From positions 1 through 64,000 of the forward strand of contig CAMTUJ010000024.1 in NCBI GenBank assembly GCA_947084925.1: 64,000 nucleotides of DNA. Direction: 5' to 3'. Positions 1-7,921 of this stretch are shown piece by piece; the stretch's first letter is position 1, and each line of letters opens with the position of its first letter. Source of the stretch: JAGPUQ01 sp947084925. GTDB lineage: Bacteria > Pseudomonadota > Gammaproteobacteria > Pseudomonadales > Porticoccaceae. Position numbers and translations under genes: made by a program. The notes beneath the pieces were generated by a model that was given only the letters and a program-made list of their open reading frames with translations, made no database searches and was not told where the DNA came from.

Positions 1-80
1 CGCAGCGTGCAGCCCTGCTCAAGATGCAACTGGATCATCGTGCGTTCTTCACAGCTCAGGTGTTTGTAGTTCGTTCCCAT
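1..80 (-). CDS. IS30-family transposase, N-terminal fragment (runs off the window)
   Basis: The reverse strand reads MGTNYKHLSCEERTMIQLHL and continues to the window edge. This matches the start of IS30-family DDE transposases, where an HTH_38-type helix-turn-helix follows a 'L..EER..I...L..G' pattern. The ATG is at 80-78 and a strong GGGAGG ribosome site lies at 98-93. Only about 26 codons are visible, so the DDE catalytic domain and the far end of the element are outside the window and intactness cannot be judged. The gene reads leftward, away from the tRNA gene. Confidence 0.75.
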   Translation of the reverse strand, partial: MGTNYKHLSCEERTMIQLHLEQGCTL

Positions 81-111
81 TGCAACACATTACCTCCCGG
101 CAAGTGTTGCA
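81..111 (-). promoter_or_regulatory. 8-bp inverted repeat bracketing the transposase ribosome site
   Basis: TGCAACAC (81-88) and GTGTTGCA (104-111) are perfect inverted repeats. The 15-nt loop between them holds the GGGAGG ribosome site of the IS30-type transposase. The pair could be part of the element's terminal repeat or a leader hairpin; the sequence alone does not separate these. Confidence 0.5.
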
Positions 112-183
112 CTTCATATTTGAGGCCGGGATGAGTTATGATGCCATTTCGGCCAAAAATAGCACTTTTCACACAGCCTCTTG

Positions 184-207
184 CGCGGGCATGACAGTTG
201 TTCGGAG
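184..207. repeat. Partial copy of dispersed palindromic repeat
   Basis: The stretch beginning CGCGGGCATGACAGTTGTTC matches the right end of the full repeat at 299-384 with two visible differences. It is probably a truncated copy. No coding sequence is supported between the IS30 edge and the tRNA gene. Confidence 0.5.
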
Positions 208-298
208 CCGTGATCGTGGCTCCGCGCTTGCCGTCCTGCGCGTGACTTTTCGGTGGGTGTGCAGCGCTTACCCACCCAACGATACTGAATGACGACGT

Positions 299-384
299 AA
301 TCGTCGTTCCCGCGTCGGCGGGAACCCAGGAATATCAGGGTCGTCTGGATGCCCGCTTCCGCGGGCATGACGGTTGTTCAGAGT
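299..384. repeat. Dispersed palindromic (REP-like) repeat, copy A
   Basis: The unit has two short palindromes: CCCGCgtcggCGGG on the left and GCCCGCttccGCGGGC on the right, framed by TCGTCGTTCCCGCG and CGGGCATGACGG. A second full copy lies at 9416-9500. Elements of this form are common between genes in GC-rich proteobacteria and do not encode protein. Confidence 0.8.
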
Positions 385-413
385 ATTCTTGGATTGCCGC
401 CGGAAAATTTCAT

Positions 414-438
414 CCGGTCCGGTCCGGTCCGGTCCGGT
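414..438. repeat. Five tandem copies of CCGGT
   Basis: CCGGT is repeated five times without interruption just downstream of the 3' end of the tRNA-Leu gene. It is a simple-sequence repeat with no visible coding role. Confidence 0.85.
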
Positions 439-469
439 ACTGGACTACTGTTGTCGCAACCACAACAAA

Positions 470-789
470 TGGTGCCCGAGGCCGGATTTGAACCGGCACG
501 ACCCGGAGGTCGAGGGATTTTCGTACCACTTCGGCTTTCGCCGCCGCCCTTGGGGAACCGCCGGCGTTCGTGGTCTGGAGCACGCCTTCACCCTGGCCTT
601 GCGGCTGTAGGTGCCCGCCGTCTGCTCTCTACACCTTCCCGTCCCGGAGGCGGGCTTGGCTCGGCGTTGGCGCGGGCGCGATGCTGCCCAGGGCGTTCGC
701 CGACTTTGACGGGCGTCACCCGCCGGGTTTCCCCGGCGGGGCTCAAATTGTTTCAAGTCCCTTGTGTCTACCGATTTCACCACTCGGGC
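470..789 (-). tRNA. tRNA-Leu(UAA) interrupted by a group I intron
   Basis: The 5' exon is 789-755 (35 nt, starting GCCCGAGTGG) and the 3' exon is 521-470 (52 nt, ending in an encoded CCA). Joined, they give an 87-nt class II tRNA with a long variable arm. The acceptor stem pairs GCCCGAG with CTCGGGC, the T arm contains GGTTCAAATCC, and the anticodon stem pairs AGGGA with TCCCT. The loop becomes CTTAAAA, so the anticodon is UAA. The gene is split between anticodon positions 34 (T755) and 35 (A521), the same site as in cyanobacterial and plastid tRNA-Leu(UAA). A plain tRNA search could miss it or misplace its ends. Confidence 0.93.
522..754 (-). ncRNA. Group I self-splicing intron (Azoarcus-like, probably subgroup IC3)
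   Basis: This 233-nt insertion shows group I hallmarks. The upstream exon ends in U and the intron ends in G. In P1, exon GGGACUU pairs with intron GAGCCCC, with U-G at the splice site and one A-C mismatch. P2 is a 9-bp stem with a GAAA loop (719-740). The P4 strands are GUCGGCG and CGCCGA. The core reads GGUGUAGAGAGCAGACGGC, and P7 pairs GAGCA (627-623) with UGCUC (582-578). The Azoarcus tRNA-Ile intron, as I recall it, has GACUA/UAGUC at P7, so the differences are compensatory. A terminal ACCAC/GUGGU pairing precedes the last G. There is no reading frame for a homing endonuclease. Confidence 0.9.
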
Positions 790-932
790 ATGAGCGGGGT
801 ACGCGCCGCCGCCTTCGTCACGCGGTCGCGGGGCGCCACGATAAACCATCCGTCCGCGCGGCGCCAATCCGTGGTCGGCCTGTATCCATTGGCCCTATCA
901 CCACGGATTCAACGACCAGGAACGCCGTCGGG

Positions 933-1685
933 CTATTGCGCCATGTAGCCGCCATCCACGACCACTTCCGAACCGGTCATGAAGGATGCTTCGTCGGAGG
1001 CCAGAAACAGCACCGGGTAGGAGAGTTCAAGCGGCTCTGCGACGCGGTTGAGAATGGTTTTGTCGCGCATCATGTTGATGAATTTTTCGTCTTCCAGCAC
1101 CAGCCGGGTGCCGGGCGTGCGCACCATGCCGGGATGCACCGAGTTCGCGCGAATGTTGTACTGCGCGTAATCGACCGCAAGGGACTTGGTGAGAATACGC
1201 ACGGCGCCTTTGCCGGCTTGATAGGCTGCCTGCTGGGGCATGCCGGCCATTCCGGCGATCGAGGATATGTTCACGATCGAGCCGCCGCCGGCCTTTTGCA
1301 TCGCGGGCAGAATGAATTTGCAGCCCAGAAAGATGCTCTTTACACACACATCCATCACGCGATTCCAGTCCTCGAGCGAGGATTCCTCGGCGCTGTGAAA
1401 AGCGGCGAACGCGGCGTTGTTGACCAGAATATCGATCTTGCCGTAGCGCGCGACGGCGGCGTCGATGACGCTCCGCCACTGGTTTTCATCGGTCACATCG
1501 TGCGACAGATACATGGCCTCGCCACCGGCGGCGCGGATCGATGCCACCGTTTCCTCACCGAGTTTGTCGCGCCGGTCCGTGGCGATTACCCTCGCGCCTT
1601 CCCTTGCAAACAAGCGCGCATGGGACTCGCCCATGCCGCGCGCGGCACCCGTGATGAGTGCAACTTTCCCGTCCAATCTGCCCAT
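933..1685 (-). CDS. Short-chain dehydrogenase/reductase (classical SDR)
   Basis: A 250-residue NAD(P)-dependent oxidoreductase of the classical SDR family. The cofactor motif TGAARGMG is near residue 12, the NNA motif reads NNAAF near residue 86, the catalytic Ser is in NISSIAG, and the YxxxK motif is YQAGK. The C-terminus ends in the usual SEVVVDGGY. The start MGRLDGKVALITG is chosen because GAGGAGAG precedes it; the open frame extends upstream without similarity. It lies 23 nt downstream of a close paralogue in the same direction, so the two are probably co-transcribed. The substrate is unknown; 3-oxoacyl, steroid or alcohol substrates are all possible. Confidence 0.9.
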   Translation of the reverse strand: MGRLDGKVALITGAARGMGESHARLFAREGARVIATDRRDKLGEETVASIRAAGGEAMYLSHDVTDENQWRSVIDAAVARYGKIDILVNNAAFAAFHSAEESSLEDWNRVMDVCVKSIFLGCKFILPAMQKAGGGSIVNISSIAGMAGMPQQAAYQAGKGAVRILTKSLAVDYAQYNIRANSVHPGMVRTPGTRLVLEDEKFINMMRDKTILNRVAEPLELSYPVLFLASDEASFMTGSEVVVDGGYMAQ

Positions 1686-1708
1686 GTCTCTCTCCTCTCG
1701 GCTTTTTA

Positions 1709-2461
1709 TCAGGCTGCGGTCCAGCCGCCGTCGACCACCAGTTCCGCGCCCGTCATGTACGACGACTCGTCGGACGCGAGCAACAGCACCGCGTAGGACA
1801 GTTCGATGGGGTCGGCCATGCGCTTCATGATGGTGGTGGCGACCAGTGCATCGATCATCGACGTGTCGTCGCCGAGCACATTGATGATCGGCGTGCGCAC
1901 CGCGCCGGGATGGACCGAATTCACGCGGATGTTGTATTGCGCGTAATCGACGGCACAGGATTTGGTCAGCATCCGCACCGCGCCCTTGGAGGCCTGATAC
2001 GCCGCCTGGCTTGCCATGCCGACCATGCCCGAGATGGATGAAATATTGACGATGGAGCCACCGCCGGCCTTTTTCATCGCGGGCACGATGTGCTTGCAGC
2101 CCAGAAACACGCCGGTGGAATTCACGCTCATGACGCGATCCCATTCGGCGGTGGTGGTTTCGTTGTTGGGCTTGAATATCACGATCCCGGCATTGTTGAC
2201 CAGGATATCGATCTTGCCGAAGGCGCCGACCGCCTTGTCGACAACCGCCATCCAGTCGGCTTCGCTGGCGACGTCGTGGCGCAAAAACATGGCCTCGCCG
2301 CCGGCGTCGCGAATGGCTTTGGCGACGGCCTCGCCCGCATCCACGGCTACATCGGTCACAATGATTTTCGCGCCTTCGCGAGCCAGCAGCCTGCAGTGGG
2401 ATTCACCCATACCCATGCTGCCACCCGTCACCAGTGCGACTTTTCCGCTCACGCGTCCCAT
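1709..2461 (-). CDS. Short-chain dehydrogenase/reductase, paralogue of the next gene
   Basis: A 250-residue classical SDR: TGGSMGMG cofactor motif, NNAG, catalytic Ser in NISSISG, YQASK catalytic Tyr/Lys, and VVDGG at the C-terminus. It is clearly related along its whole length to the SDR at 933-1685, for example DYAQYNIR.NSVHPG in both, which suggests tandem duplication. The ATG at 2461-2459 has an AAGGGGGAT ribosome site. Both members keep the catalytic residues, so both are probably active, perhaps with different substrates. No regulator is adjacent. Confidence 0.9.
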   Translation of the reverse strand: MGRVSGKVALVTGGSMGMGESHCRLLAREGAKIIVTDVAVDAGEAVAKAIRDAGGEAMFLRHDVASEADWMAVVDKAVGAFGKIDILVNNAGIVIFKPNNETTTAEWDRVMSVNSTGVFLGCKHIVPAMKKAGGGSIVNISSISGMVGMASQAAYQASKGAVRMLTKSCAVDYAQYNIRVNSVHPGAVRTPIINVLGDDTSMIDALVATTIMKRMADPIELSYAVLLLASDESSYMTGAELVVDGGWTAA

Positions 2462-2542
2462 CCGATCCCCCTTTTTATGGATATTGCAAGTTACAGATAT
2501 CGCCAGTTGCAAGTTATGGAATGTACGGTGTGACCCTCATTG

Positions 2543-2620
2543 TCACGCCGGAAAGCTGATCGGGACAAGATCCAGGCCGCCCGCGCCGCCGGTGATGAAT
2601 GCGATCTTGCCTTTTACATC
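2543..2620 (-). pseudogene. Remnant of a third SDR gene (N-terminal fragment)
   Basis: The reverse strand carries a short frame reading TTKDVKGKIAFITGGAGG, which resembles the first strand and glycine-rich turn of an SDR. It then runs into unrelated residues and a TGA at 2545-2543. There is no start codon and nothing of the rest of the fold. It sits directly upstream of the two intact SDR genes, consistent with a decayed third copy. The match is short, so this is a tentative call. Nothing else is recognised in the roughly 370 bases between 2461 and 2832. Confidence 0.35.
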
Positions 2621-2831
2621 CTTCGTCGTGGCTTGCCTGCGGTGGTTATTGGAATCGTTATTGGCGGACTACAGCACAAACCACTGTGTTACGCCATACG
2701 CGGTTGCGCAGCGGAGGGCGTTTGGTGCGGCGGTACCGAAGTAACGGCCACTTTGCCGGTGAAGCCACTCGGAAGGGCTCGCAACGAGGGAGCGGATTCA
2801 GGGGCTGTTGCGCAAAGGGACCTTCGTATCA

Positions 2832-3206
2832 TTACGAGGTTTTATTCTTCAAGGCATCCTTGAGCCCAGCGAACGGACTGAAGGTTGCCGCCTCGGTTCG
2901 GGTCTCGGGTGCGCTGCCGTACGAGATGAAATTTTCGAATTTGGTGTGTTCTTCATCGTGGCAATACACACAGAGCAGCTCCCAGTTGCTGCCATCCGGC
3001 GGGTTGTGGTCGTGGTCGTGGTTGATATGGTGCACCGTGAGTTCGCGCAGATTGGCGCGGGTGAACTCCCGGGTGCAACGCCCGCAAATCCAGGCATACA
3101 GCTTCAGCGCCTGCTCGCGATAACCTTTTTCGCGTTGCGCGATATAGAGACGTTGCTCCGCCAGCAGCCGGTCAACCTTGCTGCTGGCGGGTTTCTTGAT
3201 GCTCAT
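2832..3206 (-). CDS. yajD: HNH nuclease family protein YajD
   Basis: A 124-residue protein that follows E. coli YajD closely, as I recall it. It has KGYREQALKLY, a zinc pair CGRC (41-44), the HNH core LTVHHINHDHDHNPPDGSNW (56-75), a second zinc pair CVYC (79-82) and the C-terminal SPFAGLKDALK. HNH proteins are metal-dependent nucleases; YajD's own substrate is not established. The start MSIKKP is preceded by CCGGGGATC; an upstream extension to 3302 exists in frame but lacks similarity. It is a single gene, with 159 nt separating it from the end of cusA. Confidence 0.88.
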   Translation of the reverse strand: MSIKKPASSKVDRLLAEQRLYIAQREKGYREQALKLYAWICGRCTREFTRANLRELTVHHINHDHDHNPPDGSNWELLCVYCHDEEHTKFENFISYGSAPETRTEAATFSPFAGLKDALKNKTS

Positions 3207-3365
3207 GGCTGATCCCCGGCAATTGGCGTCACAGTGCATGACATGGTGGCTTGAATGATTCCGGGCGGCAACCGGATTTGGAGAGGGGGCGTGAGATATC
3301 ATCTCTTTGGGGACCGCTCACCGCCAATGCTGTTATGGGGATCATCAACGATCTGACAGCGGCGC

Positions 3366-6300
3366 TTAGCCCCCGTTTTTTTCGCCTCCCCGGTGGATCC
3401 CGGTTCTTTCCCCAAACCCACCCGTCCGTCGTTGGCGCATCAACAGATAAACCACCGGGATAACAAACATCGACAACAGTGGCGCGGTGATCATGCCGCC
3501 CACCATGGGTGCGGCGATGCGCTGCATCACTTCGCTGCCGGTGCCTGTTCCCAGCAGGATCGGCAACAGGCCCGCCAGGATCACGGCGACGGTCATGGCT
3601 TTGGGCCGCACGCGCAGCACCGCGCCTTCGCGGATCGCGTCGAGCAGATCGGCGCGGGTGTCCTGGCCCTCATCCAGCCGCGCCTGCCATGCCTGTTTCA
3701 GATACAGCAGCATGATCACGCCGAATTCCGCCGCCACGCCGGCCAGGGCGATGAAGCCCACCGCGGCGGCCACCGACAGGTTGTAGCCGAGCAGCCACAA
3801 CAGCCAGATGCCGCCCACCAGCGCGAAGGGCAGGGTGGCCATGATCAGCAGTGCTTCGCCGAAGCGCTTGAAGATCAGGTACAGCAGCACAAAGATGATC
3901 AGCAGGGTGAAAGGCACCACCACCTTGAGTTTTGCCGCGGCGCGTTCCAGAAACTCGAACTGGCCGGACCAGGACACCGCATAGCCTGCGGGCAGTTTTA
4001 CGTTCTCGGCCACCGCGCGCTGCATGTCGCGCACCGCCGAGCCGAGATCGCGACCGCGAATATCGACGTAGACATAGCCGGTCAGGCGCGCGTTTTCGCT
4101 GCGCAGCATCGGCGGGCCGTCGCTGATGCGGATGTCGGCGACATCGGACAACACCAGGCGCTGGCCGCGTTCGGTGATGATGGGCAGCGCGCGCAATCCG
4201 CCGAGGGAATCGCGGATTGCGCGTGGATAGCGCACGTTGATCGGGAAGCGCTGGCGTCCCTCGACGGTCTCGCCGATGTTTTCACCGCCCACTGCCGCCG
4301 CGATCACGGAGTGCACGTCGGCGATGTTGAGGCCGTAACGGGCGGCGGCGTCGCGCTGGATATCGACGTCGATGTAGCGCCCGCCGGTGAGCCGCTCGGC
4401 GAGCGCGCTGGTCACGCCCGGTACGTCCTTGAGCGCGCGCTCGATGGCGCCGGTGAGATGATCGATGGTGGCCAGATCCGGCCCCGCGACCTTCACGCCT
4501 ACCGGACTCTTGATGCCGGTGGCGAGCATGTCGATGCGGTTGCGGATCGGTGGTATCCAGATATTGGTGAGTCCCGGCACGCGCACGATCCGGTCCAGCT
4601 CCGCGACCAGTTTGTCCGGCGTCATGCCGGCGCGCCATTGTGCGCGCGGCTTGAAGCGGACCGTGGTCTCGAACATTTCCAGCGGCGCGGGATCGGTCGC
4701 AGTCTCGGCGCGGCCGGCCGTGCCGTAGACGCTTTGCACTTCGGGCACCGTTTTGATCAGCCGATCCGTCCGCTGCAACAGCTCGGCGGCTTTGCCCGCG
4801 GGCAGCCCGGGCAGCGCGGTGGGCATGTAGAGCAGATCGCCCTCGTCCAGCGCTGGCATGAACTCGCTGCCGATGTTGTGCAGTGGCCACCAGCTCACCA
4901 GCAACACGGCCACTGCCGCGGCGAGCGTTGTTTTCGGCAAGCGCAACACAATGTCGAGCAGCGGGCGATAGAGCGCGATCAATCCGCGATTGAGCGGATT
5001 CGCGTGCTCCGGCGGAATCCGGCCGCGGATCAGATAGCCCATCAGTACCGGAATCAGCGTCACCGACAGTCCGGCGGCGGCCGCCATGGCGTAAGTCTTG
5101 GTAAATGCCAGCGGCGCGAACAGACGCCCCTCCTGCGCTTCCAGCGTGAACACGGGGATGAAGGACAGCGTGATGATCAGCAGGGAGAAAAACAGCGCCG
5201 GGCCGACTTCGACGGCGGCATCGCCGATCACGCGCCAGCGCGCTTCGCTTTCCAGGTTTTGACCCGGATGTTCTTGCGCACGGCGTTCCAGATGCTTGTG
5301 GGCGTTTTCGATCATCACCACCGCCGCATCCACCATGGCGCCGATGGCGATGGCGATGCCGCCCAGGGACATGATGTTGGCATTGATGCCCTGGTAACGC
5401 ATCACGATGAAGGACGTCAAAATGCCCAGCGGCAGCGCGACGATGGCGACCAGCGCGGAGCGCAGATGAAACAGAAACAGCGCGCAGACCAGCGCGACCA
5501 CGATGAACTCCTCGAGAAGTTTGTGGCCGAGATTATCGACGGCGCGTTCGATCAGACCCGCGCGGTCGTAGACCGGAACGATCTCGACGCCGGGCGGCAG
5601 ACTGGCCTGCAACTGTTTCAGGCGCGTCTTGACGGCGTTTATGATTTCCAGCGCATTCCGGCCCGAGCGCATTATGATCACGCCACCGACGGCTTCGCCT
5701 TCGCCGTCGAGTTCGCCGATGCCACGGCGTATTTCCGGACCGATCTGGATGCGCGCCACGTCGCCCAGGCGCACCGAGACACCGGCGTCGGTGGTCAGCA
5801 GCGGAATCGCGCGGAAATCGTCGAGTGTTTGCAGATAGCCTGAAGCGCGCACCATATAATCGGCCTCGCCCAGCTCCAGCACCGAACCGCCGGCTTCCTG
5901 ATTCGCCTTCCCGATCGCTTCGATCACCCGGGTGTGGGGAATGCGGTAGGCGGCGAGCTTGTCAGGGTCCAGCACCACCTGATATTGCCGCACCGTGCCG
6001 CCGATGGTGGCGACCTCCGCCACGCCGGGCACGGTCTTGAGTTCGTACTTGAGGAACCAGTCCTGCAAGGCGCGCAACTGCCCGAGGTCCTGGCTGCCGG
6101 AACGGTCGGCCAGCGCGTACTCGTAAATCCAGCCGACGCCGGTCGCGTCCGGCCCCAGCGTGGAGCGCGCGGTCGGCGGCAGGCGCGCCTGCGCCTGGTT
6201 CAGATATTCGAGCACCCGCGAGCGCGCCCAGTACAGATCCGTGCCGTCCTCGAACACGACGTAGACGAAGCTGTCGCCGAAAAACGAAAACCCCCGCACC

Positions 6301-6542
6301 GTTTTCGCGCCCGGCACCGACAGCATGGTGGTGGTCAGCGGGTAGGTGACCTGGTTCTCGACGATTTGCGGCGCCTGGCCGGGCCAGGTGGTGCGAATGA
6401 TCACCTGCACGTCCGACAGGTCCGGCAATGCGTCGAGCGGTGTGCGCAGCACGGACAGCACGCCCCAGGCGGAGATCAGCAGGGTTGCCAGCAGCACCAG
6501 AAAGCGGTTCGCCAGAGACCAGCGGATCAGCGCGGCGATCAT
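3366..6542 (-). CDS. cusA: CusA-type heavy-metal efflux RND transporter
   Basis: A 1058-residue inner-membrane proton antiporter of the HME-RND class, of usual length for CusA. The three methionines that bind Cu(I)/Ag(I) in E. coli CusA fall at the same numbers here: M573 in LLYMP, M623 in LEMFETT and M672 in IDMLATG. The TM4 motif is GAMVDAAVVMIENAHKHLE. These residues favour monovalent copper/silver over zinc/cobalt export. The ATG overlaps the stop of the upstream adaptor gene by ATGA, so the genes are translationally coupled in the order cusC-cusB-cusA. The C-terminus is short and basic. No metal sensor or two-component regulator lies beside the operon. Confidence 0.94.
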   Translation of the reverse strand: MIAALIRWSLANRFLVLLATLLISAWGVLSVLRTPLDALPDLSDVQVIIRTTWPGQAPQIVENQVTYPLTTTMLSVPGAKTVRGFSFFGDSFVYVVFEDGTDLYWARSRVLEYLNQAQARLPPTARSTLGPDATGVGWIYEYALADRSGSQDLGQLRALQDWFLKYELKTVPGVAEVATIGGTVRQYQVVLDPDKLAAYRIPHTRVIEAIGKANQEAGGSVLELGEADYMVRASGYLQTLDDFRAIPLLTTDAGVSVRLGDVARIQIGPEIRRGIGELDGEGEAVGGVIIMRSGRNALEIINAVKTRLKQLQASLPPGVEIVPVYDRAGLIERAVDNLGHKLLEEFIVVALVCALFLFHLRSALVAIVALPLGILTSFIVMRYQGINANIMSLGGIAIAIGAMVDAAVVMIENAHKHLERRAQEHPGQNLESEARWRVIGDAAVEVGPALFFSLLIITLSFIPVFTLEAQEGRLFAPLAFTKTYAMAAAAGLSVTLIPVLMGYLIRGRIPPEHANPLNRGLIALYRPLLDIVLRLPKTTLAAAVAVLLVSWWPLHNIGSEFMPALDEGDLLYMPTALPGLPAGKAAELLQRTDRLIKTVPEVQSVYGTAGRAETATDPAPLEMFETTVRFKPRAQWRAGMTPDKLVAELDRIVRVPGLTNIWIPPIRNRIDMLATGIKSPVGVKVAGPDLATIDHLTGAIERALKDVPGVTSALAERLTGGRYIDVDIQRDAAARYGLNIADVHSVIAAAVGGENIGETVEGRQRFPINVRYPRAIRDSLGGLRALPIITERGQRLVLSDVADIRISDGPPMLRSENARLTGYVYVDIRGRDLGSAVRDMQRAVAENVKLPAGYAVSWSGQFEFLERAAAKLKVVVPFTLLIIFVLLYLIFKRFGEALLIMATLPFALVGGIWLLWLLGYNLSVAAAVGFIALAGVAAEFGVIMLLYLKQAWQARLDEGQDTRADLLDAIREGAVLRVRPKAMTVAVILAGLLPILLGTGTGSEVMQRIAAPMVGGMITAPLLSMFVIPVVYLLMRQRRTGGFGERTGIHRGGEKNGG

Positions 6543-7921
6543 GGCCGGTCTCCCGGATTCAGCGGCGCGGTGGTATCAGGATCGGAGTTCATGCCCGCTT
6601 CGAGTCCGCGCAGACTGGCTTCGGAATCGATCAGGAACAGGCCCGACACCACCACGCGCTGACCCGCCTGGAGTCCGCGCCGAATTTCGGTCTGGCCATC
6701 GGCTTCGCGGCCGGGTTCCACCGCGACCGGGCGGAAGTTGCCAGCGTCTTCGGCCACCATCACGCCGGCGCGTCTGCCGGTCTGAATGATCGCCTCGGTC
6801 GGCACCAGCAGGCTCTGGTGGCCGCTGGCGTCCTTGAAGCGCATCCGCACGAACATGCCGGGAATCAGGCGTCCATCCGCATTGGCGAGCTCGACACGAG
6901 CCTTGAGAGTGCGCGTCTCGGGGTTCACCCGGGGCAGCAGCGCCTGCACGCGTCCCGTGACGACGGCGCCCGGCAGCGCCGGACTCTCGGCTTCGACCGG
7001 ATCACCCGGCTGCAACAGCGCGGCCTGGCTTTCCGGCACTTCGGCTTCGGCCCAGACGGTGCCCAGTCCGTTGATGCGCACCAGGGTTGCGCCCGGCGTT
7101 ACGGTCATGCCTTCGCGCACCGCCAGCTCTGTCACCACACCCGCGATGGGTGCCGCGAGCGTCAGCCGGGATTGAACCTGGCCGCTGGTTTCCACCCGCC
7201 GGATTTGGGCGTCGTCCATGCCGGCCTGGCGCATGCGGGCACGCGCGCCATCGAGCAGCGGGGCCAGGTTGGCCCCCTGCATGCGGCGCACGGCGAGGAA
7301 TTCCTCCTGCGCGGCAACCCAGTCGGGAACATGGAGATCGACCAATGGTTGGCCTTTGACGACGTGGTCCAGGGTGGCGCGCACATGGAGTTTTTCGACA
7401 TAGCCCAGCGCGCGCGCCTGCACGATCGCCTGATCGCGCTCGTTGTAGGCGATGGCGCCGACCGCCGATACTTCCGTTGCCAGCGCGCCTTCGGTCACGG
7501 GTGCGGTGCGCAGACCGATGTTCTGGCGGATGTGCGCGCTGACCCTGATGCCGCTGTCATCCGCGCCCGTGGCGCCCGCATAGGCCGGCACCATCATCAT
7601 GTCCATGAAGGGCGATTTGCCCGGCGTGGGGAACTGTTTTCCCGGCATCATGGGGTCGTGGTAGTAGAGAATCCGGCGCCCTGTCTCGGGGTCCATATCC
7701 CCGGCCTTGAGGCCGTCCCGGAGATGGCGCAGGGTGGCGTCGGCGCCTTGCTGAAAGCTCCAGTTCGAAACTTCCGTTGGCGCAACCGCCGCGCCCGGCA
7801 TCGCCGCGTTGTCCGCCCTGGCGAGGCCGTGCCGCGTGCCCGCCGTGTACAGGGCGTAGCTGCCGGCACCCAATAGCGCGATCGTGAACAATCCGATTAC
7901 CAGTTTCTTCATGTTCATCAT
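6539..7921 (-). CDS. cusB: CusB-type periplasmic adaptor of the metal efflux pump
   Basis: A 460-residue membrane-fusion protein linking CusA to the outer-membrane channel. An N-terminal membrane anchor or signal (MKKLVIGLFTIALLGAGSYA) is followed by a heavy-metal-binding domain with YHDPMMPGKQF and a Met-rich stretch, FMDMMMVPAYAG. Barrel-sandwich and beta-barrel segments follow (TLDHVVKGQPLVDLHVPDW, MTVTPGATLVRING, VNPETRTLKARVEL). Two or three ATGs are clustered at the start (MMNMKK); the first overlaps the cusC stop by ATGA. The Met-rich site is consistent with Cu(I)/Ag(I) capture in the periplasm. No separate CusF chaperone is seen; the N-terminal domain may take that role (inference). 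Confidence 0.92.
   Translation of the reverse strand: MMNMKKLVIGLFTIALLGAGSYALYTAGTRHGLARADNAAMPGAAVAPTEVSNWSFQQGADATLRHLRDGLKAGDMDPETGRRILYYHDPMMPGKQFPTPGKSPFMDMMMVPAYAGATGADDSGIRVSAHIRQNIGLRTAPVTEGALATEVSAVGAIAYNERDQAIVQARALGYVEKLHVRATLDHVVKGQPLVDLHVPDWVAAQEEFLAVRRMQGANLAPLLDGARARMRQAGMDDAQIRRVETSGQVQSRLTLAAPIAGVVTELAVREGMTVTPGATLVRINGLGTVWAEAEVPESQAALLQPGDPVEAESPALPGAVVTGRVQALLPRVNPETRTLKARVELANADGRLIPGMFVRMRFKDASGHQSLLVPTEAIIQTGRRAGVMVAEDAGNFRPVAVEPGREADGQTEIRRGLQAGQRVVVSGLFLIDSEASLRGLEAGMNSDPDTTAPLNPGDRP

Noticed and set aside
445..948. Protein-coding frames over the tRNA-Leu region
   Set aside because: All overlap the tRNA exons and the intron core, whose RNA structure fully explains the sequence.
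1686..2144. Extension of the first SDR to 403 residues
   Set aside because: The extra residues are an off-frame reading of the upstream SDR; a ribosome site marks the shorter start.
3393..5843. An 816-codon open frame on the plus strand opposite cusA
   Set aside because: It is His/Asp/Gln/Arg-rich with no domain and is explained by codon bias of the GC-rich gene on the other strand.
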